Source: Hirundichthys speculiger
Taxonomy: Eukaryota; Chordata; Actinopteri; Beloniformes; Exocoetidae
DNA length: 64,000 bases
Assembly (NCBI GenBank): GCA_018398805.1
Contig: JAGFBZ010000935.1
Location: forward strand, 124,001 to 188,000
Reading direction: 5' to 3'
Positions within the stretch are counted from its first letter, which is position 1, and each line of letters begins with the position of its first letter. The notes below the pieces were generated by a model. The model did no database searches. It was not told the origin of the DNA and worked only from the letters and a program-made list of their open reading frames with translations. Shown here piece by piece: positions 22,906 through 32,973 of this stretch. A program made the position numbers and the translations under genes.

Positions 22906-23040
22906 CAGTGGTTCTCAAACTTTTTATACTGCGTACCACCTGAGAAACTGTTCAGCTCTCTGAGCACCACCATGATGGCCAATTTTAAAATATAGCCATA
23001 TATGCCTTCTCAATTAGCTTTAAACACACAGGAGAGATGT
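22906..23040 (+). mobile_element. hAT (Charlie-like) terminus
   Basis: CAGTGGTTCTCAAACTTTTT at 22906, followed by GCGTACCACC, matches the terminus style of vertebrate Charlie-type hAT elements. A further CAGTGGGGAACCCTCAGGG at 23102 resembles another such end. No partner termini or target duplication were found, so these are fragments. Confidence 0.5.
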
Positions 23041-23192
23041 TTATTCTTTACTGTGGTTATTTATAACCTGAATTGTTACTTTACTGAATCAGACAGTTAC
23101 ACAGTGGGGAACCCTCAGGGCCTTCAACGCCTTCAGAGAAGGCCTTAAAAAATCAAAAAATATGAGTATCAAATTATACATAGATTATATAT

Positions 23193-23545
23193 ATATCCAT
23201 CCATCCATTTTCTATACCTGTTTTATCCTTGAAGGGTCACTGGGATCTGCTGGAGCCTATCCCAGCCGTCTACAGGCGAAAGGCAGGGGTACACCCTGGA
23301 CAGGTCGCCAGTCCATCGCAGGGCCACATACAGACAAACAACCTTTCACACTCACACTCACACTCACTCCTACGGGCAATTTTAGAATTACTCAATTAAC
23401 CTGACATGCATGTCTTTGGACTGTGGTAGGAAGCCGGAGTACCCGGAGGAAACCCACGTAAGCACGGGGAGAACATGCAAACTCCACACAGAAAGGCCTC
23501 GAGGTTCGAACCAGGAACCTTCTAGCTGTGAGGCAACAGTGCTAA
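23193..23545 (+). repeat. Dispersed repeat family A, near-complete copy
   Basis: Starts with CCATCCATCCATTTTCTATA, then GGGTCACTGGGATCTGCTGG, GGGGTACACCCTGGACAGG, TCGCCAGTCCATCGCAGGG, CACTCACACTC runs, TTTGGACTGTGGTAGGAAGC, CCCGGAGGAAACCCACG and a GAGGTTCGAACCAGGAACC end. At least seven further fragments of this family lie in the window. It is very common in fish genomes and probably retroposon-derived, but I cannot name it with certainty. Confidence 0.85.
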
Positions 23546-23611
23546 CATTTGTTATGATTTCACATTTTGAAAAATATACAGTGGTGGATTAATACACCAT
23601 AAGTTTCTATG

Positions 23612-23760
23612 TACCGTATTTTCCAGACTATAAGCCGCTACTTTTGTCCCACACTTTAAACCATGAGGCTTATACAGAGATGCGGCTTTTCTATGATTTT
23701 TTCCTCAGCCCTCAGGGGGCGCTCTAGATAGAAGTGCAAAAACCAAAAAAAAAAAACGAG
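23612..23760 (+). mobile_element. DNA-transposon-like terminus (TACCGTATTTTCC type)
   Basis: TACCGTATTTTCCAGACTAT and AAGCCGCTACTTTT match a repeat end seen widely in fish genomes. A diverged relative (ACCATATTTTCTGGAAAATA) is at about 44557. Superfamily not assigned; the right boundary is uncertain. Confidence 0.4.
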
Positions 23761-23849
23761 TAGTTAAAGGCTATTCTGTTTTTGTTAAGTAGCCTGTGTT
23801 GGCTATGCTATTTACATTCATTTTGTGAGCATCAATACCTATTATTATT

Positions 23850-23922
23850 GGACAAACTGATTAATCCAGGTGTGTCTGACCATTGTAGCTACTCAGACAC
23901 ACCTGTATTTATCAGTTTGTCC
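23850..23922. repeat. 30-bp hairpin
   Basis: Arms 23850-23879 and 23893-23922 are inverted copies with two mismatches and a 13-base loop. Outer sequence GGACAAACTGAT and inner sequence CAGGTGTGTCTGA are shared. Confidence 0.9.
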
Positions 23923-24238
23923 AGTCGGTTTGTTGGTTCCCCAGCGGATTTCAGGGTTCTGAGTGGACCCGCCACAGAGGTAAGGTTTTAATTAGGGCTG
24001 TCAAAGTTAACGCGTTAACGCGTGATTAACGCAAAATAATTTTAACGCAACTAATTTTTTTTACGCGTGATTAACACATTGCCGTTGATGTACAATAGTA
24101 GAGAGGATAGTAGGTTTGATGAGCCTCAGGGCCCCGCCGTAGTTGTAGTCCTGTAGTCCTGTCAAAACAGGAAGTCATTCGACGTCCATGCCGCAGACAG
24201 ACAGACAAAAACAATCCTCCGTTAGCAGTAAAAAAAAA

Positions 24239-24420
24239 ATGGATACAAAAGATACTATTTTGAATGGTAAGTTCAGCTTCAAAACCTTGCCTGATGGCTA
24301 ACTCCATAAGATAAATGTTGTTTGTGTTTACTGTCGATGTGAATTTAGTTACCACCGGAGTCCGGTCACTTGACGGCTAATGAGAGCGCTGATGCAGAGA
24401 GCCCCCCCCCCCCCCGTTTA
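24239..24420 (+). pseudogene. ZBED-like hAT transposase N-terminal remnant
   Basis: From ATG at 24239: MDTKDTILNGKFSFKTLPDG, then an in-frame stop. After it comes Val-Val-Cys-Val-Tyr-Cys-Arg-Cys-Glu-Phe-Ser-Tyr-His-Arg-Ser, the Cys-X2-Cys half of a BED finger. The His-containing half is lost by deletion. A later piece reads ADAESPPPPRLKQTT, usual downstream of this finger in fish hAT-Ac relatives. The catalytic domain is absent. Confidence 0.7.
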
Positions 24421-24470
24421 AAGCAAACTACGAAAATATTTTGTATGAAGAACATAAGAGAAAATATTGA

Positions 24471-24472
<2 letters not shown>

Positions 24473-24543
<71 letters not shown>
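24473..24543. repeat. (TA)n microsatellite
   Basis: Two TA tracts around a central phase break (ATTATA), inside the hAT element. Confidence 0.95.
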
Positions 24544-24608
24544 ATGGATTTGGCATTGTAGCAATAAATAAAACATGCATTTGTTTTGCATAAGGCAAGC
24601 ATTTGTGT

Positions 24609-25165
24609 ACTCTCATATTAGGCAAGGCAACTTTATTTGCAACTTTATTGCAATTCAATTCAAAGTGCTTTACAGATGCAGTCACAAGAAGGCAAATAGA
24701 ATCATTCCATACAAGCATAAAAATAATCAATAATAAATAAAAATTAATTAATAAAAAAATGTATTAATTAAATTAAAAATGAAGAGTGCAGATAAAATCC
24801 TTCCAGTCATCATCTTCACATCTAAACAGAACTGTTTTCACTCTGGATCAGAACATTGTCAGAGTTCAGGTCTGTCTCACATCTTCTAGAAGACTGTTCC
24901 ATATTTTAGGAGCATAAAACTGAAATGCAGCTTCACCTTGTTTAGTCCTGACTCTGGGCACCAGCAGGAGACCACTACCTGAGGTTCTCAGAGTCCAGGT
25001 TGGTTCATATGGTTCTAACATGTCAGAGATGGACTTTGGGGCCATGAAGAGACTTGAACACAAGTAGAGCTGTTTTAAAGTCTATTCTCTGAGTGACAGG
25101 AAGCCAGAGACCTCAGGACTGGACTAATATGGTCATATTTCCTGGTTTTAGTCAGGACTTGTATT
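24609..25165 (-). mobile_element. LINE 3' end inserted into the hAT element
   Basis: On the minus strand a C-terminal LINE block is readable: MLEPYEPTWTLRTSGSGLLL, VPRVRTKQGEAAFQFYAPKI and WNSLLEDVRQT. It is followed by a 3' UTR reading AAAGCACTTTGAATTGAATT and AATAAAGTTGC-type tail near 24609. It is 5'-truncated. The nested position makes it younger than the host hAT. Confidence 0.8.
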
Positions 25166-25312
25166 AATAAGAGTAATACAACTTGAAAAAGATCCGTATA
25201 AGGTAGATTTAGAACAGATAAAAATATGCGATTAATTTGCGATTAATCATGATTAACTATTGACAGTCATGCGATTAATCTGATTAATTTTTTTGAGAAA
25301 TTGACAGCCCTA

Positions 25313-25354
<42 letters not shown>

Positions 25355-25407
25355 ATATATATATATGTCTATGTCTATATATATGTCTATACAACATATG
25401 TCTATGT

Positions 25408-25440
<33 letters not shown>
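25313..25440. repeat. (TA)n microsatellite cluster
   Basis: TA tracts at 25318-25352 and 25415-25438 with TATGTCTATG repeats between them. Confidence 0.9.
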
Positions 25441-25446
<6 letters not shown>

Positions 25447-26754
25447 TTAATTTAATACAATATATTTAATAAATTTTCTCTCATTTATGTTCTAAAGTTA
25501 AGTTTACTGTCAAGTTCACATCAGCAATGAAAGGGTTACTGTCCTGAAACATGTTATCCAATCAGAGTCGTCTGTCTTCATCAAAGTCCGGTTAGCTGGC
25601 TCATTGATTGGTTAGGACTTCATGAATCCTGGGGAAGGCCAAGCTATGTGTTTTGGTTTGGAGAGTGATGGAAAAATTGACCAATCACGATTTGATTTTA
25701 AGTGGGCCGGACAAAAAAAAAAAAGATTGTAGGCCTTCATGAAGTCCAAACAGCGGGAAGATTCTTTTGGAGCTCAAGTTAAAGGACAAACTTTATGACG
25801 CTGCCATCGCTCACTTCACAAAGAAAGACAGATGAATGGATTTCATTTTCATGTAAGGTAGGCCTATGTTACAAGCCACCTTGATTATTATTTTGAGTGA
25901 TTAAATCTGGCCAAGTGGACATTCAGTCATTTGTATTTATTGCGGAGGTCGTCTGTAAAATTTCCAGTGGAATTTATGCCTTTAATTCCTTTGCCTTTAA
26001 TTCAATATGTAAACTTATCAAACTTATCAGCAGTGTGTGGTTGGACTTTTGTTTTTTTAGAAGGTCCCACCCTCCCACAGGAGGTGTAGTGGAATCTATG
26101 AAAATTGTGACTTTTGACATCAGTATTCATTGTGCCATGCCTAATTGCGCATGAAGAGGTATTTGCACTTCAGTCGAACTTAAAAAAATCTTTGTATTAC
26201 CAGCTTTGTGTAACTTTTGCTATATTGTGCATTTGAAATTGTTTAGTTTGAGGATGCTCATTAATTTATTTGTCAATGTGTGTATGGCTTGTTGTGCGCC
26301 GTGTTTTATAGTGCTGTCTATGGCGATGAAATGAGCCTCGGTGTCGGTGTCAGCAGTGTCATGGGGTGACGTTCTGGGTGACCTCATTTTATATTTCCAG
26401 ATTTTGGCTTATGTTTATTTAATGTTGCCTAAATAGTCTCCAATTTTATGAAGTTACTGTTGAGAAAGTTTCTTGTTGCGGAGAATGTTATGTTATGGTC
26501 TATTTGTTCACATCCTTGTCATCGTTAATTAAAGGATTGCAGTTGTTAAACGCTTTGAATTCATCGTACTGTTTCTTTTTTCCATGATGATTTCCCTTCT
26601 AGGCAGTGAGGTTCGAGCTGAAGGCCCAGCTGTAGTGCTCACGGTTTGCCACTGTATTTACAACTCTGTCCAACAATTCTCACAGACTCATACTCTCATA
26701 CAGAGCAAAATAAACACACTCAAAAGTTGTTACAGCTTGTGACAGAGGTGTTTC
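25441..26754. other. Unique noncoding DNA
   Basis: No element recognised. A short splice-bounded frame near 26605-26643 is discussed in the findings. Confidence 0.5.
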
Positions 26755-27188
26755 TGTCAGGGTAAATTAACAGTGTACATTCATGCATGTTTGGATTCCC
26801 AGTCCCACAGAAGGTGCACATTCTGTGAGAAACTAATACTTATGCTTACCCATACAGATGCTGTTATTGGGACTCTGTCTTGATGGCCCAGCTGAAGACA
26901 TTATGGGGAACATCTTGGGTAAATTGATGGAGAGCTGTGAATGGCTGGTTACTTGGCCAGGGGTGGGGTCAGAGCCTATATAGAGGAAGTGTTTCAGTAG
27001 TGAAGGATCTGCCATGGGGAGAGGTTGACTCCTGCACCTCTCTGTTTGAGGTTTTTTGTAGTTCTTTCTTTTGTTTGGTTGTAGTTTCACTTTGTTGTCC
27101 AGGCCTGGAATTGATTAAAACATTTTTTTGTACTTCAACAAATCTGCCTCAGAGTCCTTCTGTCATTTCAAAGGTTTCCTTACTGACA
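26755..27188 (+). mobile_element. Candidate solo LTR, TGTCAG...CTGACA
   Basis: The segment begins TGTCAG and ends CTGACA, a 6-bp inverted terminus of the TG...CA kind. Inside are a TATA-like CTATATAGAGG (about 26976) and an ATTAAA signal (about 27114) in LTR order. It has no retroelement genes. The 5 bases on each side (gtttc, atgcg) do not match, so integration is not proven. Confidence 0.4.
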
Positions 27189-27384
27189 ATGCGCCTATGA
27201 AAGATCCCACTTGGTAACACAGCTGAACTGCAACTTAATATGCAACAAATATATATTTAAAAGACACAATTTTAATTATCTCATGCTGAACGTTTTGTTT
27301 GAAACATTTTATTTATAATGCATTGTATGTTTTTTAGCCACCTCAGTAAAAATGCCCTGGACATGCCATGACTGAAGTAGAGCT

Positions 27385-27990
27385 AGGGAGCAATTCTTAT
27401 TCTTCTCATTTTATTACCAAATAGGATTAGTTCCATCTTGTCTTGATTTAATTGAAGGATGCTTGACTGCATCCAGCTATTCACTTGCTCCAAGGACTGA
27501 CACAGCGAGTCTAATTGACCAGAGTCATTTGGTGAAAAGAGCCAAGTAAATCTGAATGTCGTTGCATGGCTGTAGTAAGCAACATTGTTGTCATGTATGG
27601 TCTGACCTAGTGTAAGTATGTAGATGTTGTATAACAGTGGTAAAAGAATTGATCCTTGTGGGACTCCACAGGTCTTGGAAATTGGCCCAGATTAATTTTC
27701 ACCCATGTTAACAACAGGCCCCCTGCCTTCAAGAAATGATCTGAACCAGCTTGACCTGATGACCGCTCCCAGTTAAGTTCTCCAATCTGTCCAAAAGGAT
27801 TTCATAGTCCACAGAATCAAAGACTGAGCTAAATGCAGCAGTGCCAGAATGGATGTTTTACCTTAGTCAGTGTTAAGAGAAATGTAATTTAAGACCCCGG
27901 TCAGTGCTGTGACTTTCTCTAAAGCCAAACTGAAATCTGTCAAAATGGCCATTTGCATTTAAGAAATTATTCACCTGAATAAATGCTGCT
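27385..27990 (-). pseudogene. L2-like LINE reverse transcriptase core fragment
   Basis: The minus strand contains the RT core in several frames: Ser-Val-Asp-Tyr-Glu-Ile-Leu-Leu-Asp-Arg-Leu, then Thr-Cys-Gly-Val-Pro-Gln-Gly-Ser-Ile with Leu-Leu-Tyr-Asn-Ile-Tyr, then a degenerate Ala-(Asn/Asp)-Asp-Ile-Gln box in place of Tyr-Ala-Asp-Asp. It ends in a region reading Leu-Asp-Ala-Val-Lys before the C-terminus. Stops and frameshifts abound. Confidence 0.8.
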
Positions 27991-27995
27991 TTATT

Positions 27996-28100
27996 TAATT
28001 AATTAATTAGTCAATTAATTAATTAATCAATTAATTAATTAATTAGTCAGTTAATTAATTAATTAAAAGGTGTGTGTGTGTGTGTGTGTGTGTGTGTTGG

Positions 28101-28140
<40 letters not shown>

Positions 28141-28145
28141 TTTTT
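27996..28145. repeat. Microsatellite cluster: (AATT)n, (TG)n, (TA)n, poly-T
   Basis: Four simple repeats lie back to back: TTAA/ATTA-type units to 28064, TG to about 28097, TA from about 28105 to 28131, and T to 28145. Confidence 0.95.
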
Positions 28146-28736
28146 ACAGTCCATGTACTCTTTAGTCAGCTGATAAACGGTCTACCTTAAGGCCAAAGTT
28201 TAACAGTTGTTTTGGGTTATTCTCTTTTTCATGCTTCTTCTTTTAACTGGTTTGAACTTTGTCCCGAACTGACTCGCCTGCCAGCATCGACTCTCCTGCT
28301 AATGATACTCATCCTGTCCTCTCGGCAGGATGAGTATGATTTGTAATTATTACCCTGAGACACCACAAATAATATGTTGTTCACAACAAAGACAGCCAGT
28401 GATTTTCTCCAGCATGAAGTCTCTTCTTAAGCTGTTGTTTTTGGACTTCACACTGACAGCCCACTCCATCTTTTAGATTAAAACATATCAGCCTTGCTGT
28501 TTGTCTTTTTGTTTTGTTTCTTAAAATGTATTTATTTCAGAAATTAAGAGGAAATTGAACAACAGTTTTTTTTAAATATTACTTTTAGAGTATACACATT
28601 TGAAATTAAAGTATTGAAATATGCACAGACCAAATGTATGAAATAAATGAAATTATCAAACTGATTGAAAAGAAATGAAAAGCCAAATGTGTTAACATTT
28701 GCAATGACTGCTTTTGGACTATTGGAGTGACCTGAG
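28146..28736. other. Noncoding DNA with a hairpin
   Basis: A perfect 12-bp inverted repeat (28305-28316 and 28326-28337, loop 9) occurs here. Nothing else recognised. Confidence 0.55.
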
Positions 28737-31700
28737 TTAAATAGAAAACATCCTAATCAGTAGCAGGTCCAGCACCAGTTGCAGCAGGTGTAATGCATCA
28801 AAATCTGCTATCACCATCCATAGATCATTGCAACTCCACCTGCATGTAAAAAGAGAGATGGTGATGAGCAATCTTCTCAAATTTGGGATAAACAAGATAA
28901 AAAAAATTGCACAAGGTTAGGGCACAAGGTTCTTCAAACTTGATCCAATGAACTCATCCATGGTTTGTTTTCCATCCTTATTACCTTCTTAAAGGTTTTT
29001 TTTTTTTGTACACAACCAACTCCTGATAAAAATATCAAGTATCTGTAGCAAGTATCTGTACCTGCTAAATGCTGCAACGGCTTTCAAGTCTCGAGCCCTT
29101 TTCACACTGTTTGAAGCAGGACTGTTGAGGTTTGCCATATTGTTGGTATGATAATTGGGGAAGGGGTTGCCAGTGTCAATGTGTCTTATAGCTGGCGGGT
29201 AGCAGGGTATCCTAGTCAAATCAACATGCAGGTGAAACCCCCCCAAATCGCAAAATCCAAATCCCACAGGGAGCAGCAGCATCAGGGTCTTGCTTTTCAG
29301 TGGTTTTACTCCATCGTTAGCATGACTTCAGGTCCCACCAGGAACAATTCAGAAGGAGACACATCTGAGTGCTGTCTGTTCCTGATTCACGATCACAGGA
29401 GAAACACGTGGTAACCGTGATACTAAAAATACCTATAGATGTGTTTCCTAAAAATAGTTGTCCTGTTAAATTAAATATACAGCTCTGTCTGTCATCAGGA
29501 TTTTTAAACAGTTTCTGTTATTAACATACAGTTTGTTCTCTTATACCTTAGCACTTGTTCTTCACCAGTGCAAGCAGATGGGGCCTGCAAAAGATATAAA
29601 AAGAATAAAGCTGTTAACATTTGCAAACTGGAACAGATTTTATTGAAATTCTATGGAAGTATTTCTGTGCCACCTGAGTTTGAATACGAATTTTTAAGAT
29701 TGAAAATTTTCAGCATCAAAATCAGACTTTGAATTTTAAAAAACATCAGATTTCTAGAACTGAATTTTTTTTTGCCTCTGAATTTTATTTTGTTAAAATA
29801 AATTCAGTGTTAAAAAAATTGTTGTCTTAAAATATTCAGTTTTTCAAAATTCAACATGTAAAGAAATTCAACACCCCAAAAAATTCAGTGTAAAAAAAAT
29901 AAAATCAACATCTCAAAAAAATTCAGTGTAAAAAAATTCAATTTCTAAAAAAAAAAAAAAAATCCGTGTAAAAAAATTCAACCTCAAAAAATTCAGTGTA
30001 AAAATATTCAACCTCAAAAAATTCAGTGTAAAAAGAACCAGACTCAACATCCGGGTCACCAGGGAGAAGCAATCGATCCCTGTCTCAATTCAGCCAACGT
30101 CCAGCCAATCACGTTACGCTCCACCGCAGCACCATCACCTGAGATTGCTGCCATGGCCGACCGGTCCGTCTTACTATCTGGGTGGGTGTCACATGACCAA
30201 TGGAGCGTAACGTGATTGGCTGGACCTTGGCTGAATTGAGACAGGGATCGATTGCTTCTCCCTGGTGACCCGGATGTTAAGTCTGGTTCTTTTTACACTG
30301 AATTTTTTGAGGTTGAATTTTTTTACACTGAATTTTTTTGAGATGTTGATTTTTTTTTTTTACACTGAATTTTTTGGGGTGTTGAATTTCTTTGTGTGTT
30401 GAATTTTGAAAAACTGAATATTTTAAGACAACAATTTTTTTTAACACTGAATTTATTTTAACAAAATAAAATTCAGAGGCAAAAAAAATTTCAGTGCTAG
30501 AAATCTGATGTTTTTTAAAATTCAAAGTCTGATTTTGATGCTGAAAAATTTCAATCTTAAAAATTCGTCTTCAAACTCAGATGGCACATAAATACTTCCA
30601 TAAAATTCCACCTCAAATGGAAAGGAGGAAAAGCACAAGGTCAAGATTTGTCACCGGGTCCCACCAGCAGCAGCAGTACCTGACTCTAGGTGCGGCACAT
30701 TTTTGTATGTCCTTAGTCCAACCTGAGGTCCCACTGGGAGCTTTATATAAGTCAAGCACTTCTGTCAGCTCTCACAGTGAAGACTTCAAACGCCTTCTTA
30801 ATGATAAAACATTTGTGTTTTGCCATCTGGGCTCAGGTCTAATCAGTCCCCATGGAGCATAAGTAGAGACATTGGCGTGATAAACATAACTTAACAACTT
30901 TCCTTACAGTCTGAGCTTACAGGTGAAAGTTGGGAGGAGGTGGGTTTTCAGGGAAGTGAGCTTGGCAGGCAAGACACATCAAAAGGCATGTGAGAGATGG
31001 ATACCTCCTGTATCTTAAATAGACCTATGACTGAGATGGAGAAACTGAAATTCACCATGCACAGGGGTGAAGGCAAGCATAAAACACTGCTGAAGATGCT
31101 TTCCTGAACTATCTCCTGAGGGGTTATTTTGTTTATTTCTTATGATGACTTATTCCTTCTAGCTTTTCTCCTTGTAAGAAGGATAGATGTATATAAATGT
31201 TGTACTTTGCAACTGTTAATGAACCCTAGTTTATGATGTAGTGTTGAGTCGGAGTTCACTCGTGGGGTTTATTTTGAAAAGGCCCATCTTTTGTCTGACT
31301 TTCTCTCAGCATAGTGACACGATGAAACTGACATGGTTCAGCAGCGGCTGAATGTCCAGAGCAGACTGCACACCTATCTTTAGTGTGGCAGAGCGAGGTG
31401 TCTGGTGGGACCTCTGTTCATGACTCATTAACAGCAACCACGACGCACATCAACTGGTGCAGTGCTTCTGTGCCCGGCGGGAGTGAAGGGTTGCAATAAT
31501 GTGTACTTACAGATCGTATGGGGAAGGTTATGTCATCATAGACCACAACTCCATCCAGACCAGTTGGGTTTGTTTCACACTGAATCTAAGAAGTGATGAT
31601 AATGAATAATTACATTAACTTCACTCTGTTCCACAGGATTTTAAAGTCTAATATGTTCACATTCAACATTCCAAGAAGTAGATGTAAGATGAGATGTAGC

Positions 31701-31939
31701 CAATGTGACAGTGTGAACAAGCTGAATACCTTATTACACCAAAATAGAAATTATTCTCTTATAGAGTACACTGAGAATAACTAATATTTTTTTCTATTAG
31801 TTTAACTCCTGAAAAATTAAAAATGCAGGAGAGTTATGAATAAAATCTTTCATTTTTTCCAGAGCATAACAGACAGGATGGAAAACAAACATAAAAGACT
31901 AATTTTACTTACTGGAGTACACAGTCCATCTCCTCGAGC
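28737..31939 (-). CDS. Possible five-exon gene of unknown function (3' part)
   Basis: Five minus-strand segments have AG/GT borders and join in frame. A: 31913-31939 (ARGDGLCTP). B: 31511-31585 (25 codons, IQCETNPT...FPIRS). C: 29547-29584 (APSACTGEEQVL plus two bases). D: 29062-29211 (RIPCYPPAIRHID...). E: 28737-28839, ending in TAA. Phases are 0, 0, 2 and 2. A and B have strong gtaagt donors. C follows a good pyrimidine tract. D's acceptor is weak. The product would have several cysteines, suggesting a secreted protein, but I recognise no family and found no start exon. The intron between B and C contains the foldback element at 29644-30610. Chance assembly is possible. Confidence 0.25.
29644..30610. 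mobile_element. Foldback element: giant inverted repeat, about 967 bp
   Basis: Arms 29644-30123 (480 bp) and 30201-30610 (410 bp) are inverted copies around a 77-bp loop (30124-30200). Outer ends pair TTGAAATTCTATGGAAGTAT with a right end whose complement starts TGGAATTTTATGGAAGTAT. Inner ends pair through GGGTCACCAGGGAGAAGC, ATCGATCCCTGTCTCAATTC and CAATCACGTTACGCTCCA. The AT-rich middle of each arm has a repeated unit of about 27 bp (AATTCAACCTCAAAAAATTC then AGTGTAAAA), about five times on the left and three on the right, which explains the length difference. No open frame is meaningful. No target duplication was identified. Confidence 0.9.
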
Positions 31940-32270
31940 CTAAGACAGATGAGCAAAAGATTGAATTCTACATTACTTGTACAGTAAGAAATTCTTAATT
32001 TATACATGATGTACTAGTGGGATCTATTTGAAGAACACTGTATACTTAGGAGGAAAAACACGTCTAAACATGTGAAAGCAAAAAATGTGATTGTGAAGAA
32101 TATATACCAAGACTGATTCTTAGTGTTCTGGAAAAAACATGTCCTACGTACAGAGGTAAAAGTCATGCTTACTTTTATTATTACCAAGTATGATCAATAA
32201 TACACATCAACAAAAGACAAGTATTGTAAACCTACCAAAGAATACATAAAGTGAACTTTAAACCATAAAG
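30611..32270. other. Noncoding DNA around exon-like segments A and B
   Basis: A TATA-like TTTATATAAG lies at about 30742 on the plus strand with no gene assigned. Otherwise unique sequence. Confidence 0.45.
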
Positions 32271-32279
32271 TAAACTTTA

Positions 32280-32330
32280 AACAGTATCGGCCCAATAGTT
32301 ATCGGGTCGATAATTATCGTGCACCCCTAG
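32280..32330 (-). mobile_element. hAT-like terminus (complement starts CTAGGGGTGCACGATAA)
   Basis: TCGATAATTATCGTGCACCC ending CTAG at 32330 is the inverted form of a common fish hAT-like end, with CGGCCCAATAGTTATCGGG subterminal text. The other terminus is missing. Confidence 0.5.
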
Positions 32331-32910
32331 TATTATACATCCTCTAGAATGATTTAGTTTCATATTGTAGTTTAGCCACATCACAAAAGTCCCAACTTGA
32401 ACAAGACTGTAGGGACGGTTATCATCTGAGGAACTTGGCTTTGAACTTGGTTAAATATTCAAATGTCCATAGTTTTATTGAAAAGAAAAACAAAGCAAAA
32501 AAAGAGAATTTGCTTTAAAATCTGTGTTCTAAAACATGTTTGTTCCTTATAAGAATCAGTCAATAACATGAGAGAAAAAATAGAGTAAGAAAAAGTAATA
32601 AAAGAAAATAGACTTGATTAATCTCACTCTGAACACGCTGAAATAAAATGTACCATTTAAAATGTAAGACATGTATTCTACATGTTAAAGTAAAAGTAAT
32701 TACACAATTAATTACACAGTAATTACAAGTGAAGAATGAACCCTGAAAAACAGCCATTACCAACTACAAGACATGTTTTTCTTTCTACGGGACGGTAAGA
32801 AGGAGAAGGCCACACAACGAGTCCATCTAAAAATTATTATTAAATTCATCGAGGAATAATTTTAATTCAAAAGGTTATTTTTCCTTTTTTAATGATAAAG
32901 GTATTATTTA

Positions 32911-32913
<3 letters not shown>

Positions 32914-32970
<57 letters not shown>
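32914..32970. repeat. (TA)n microsatellite
   Basis: About 28 TA units. Confidence 0.95.

Positions 32971-32973
<3 letters not shown>

Larger units (their letters stand above)
23993..25312 (+). mobile_element. hAT element with BED-finger exon, later invaded
   Basis: Inverted ends: TAGGGCTGTCAAAGTTAACG at 23993 and a segment ending TTGACAGCCCTA at 25312. Subterminal GTGATTAACGC repeats on the left are mirrored by GCGATTAAT repeats on the right. Inside lie a BED zinc-finger start of a transposase, a C-run, a (TA)n tract and an antisense LINE 3' end (24609-25165). The flanking 8 bases do not match, perhaps because the right flank is now a TA microsatellite. Confidence 0.85.

Noticed and set aside
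23337..23370. CRISPR-like short repeats (CACTCA units)
   Set aside because: Simple-sequence part of the family-A repeat. No spacer structure and a eukaryotic context.
24366..24730. Open frames rich in Tyr-Ile on both strands
   Set aside because: They are read from the (TA)n microsatellite and have no coding value.
30277..30525. 82-codon minus-strand frame with Lys-Ile-Gln repeats
   Set aside because: It is the translation of the tandem units in the right arm of the foldback element.
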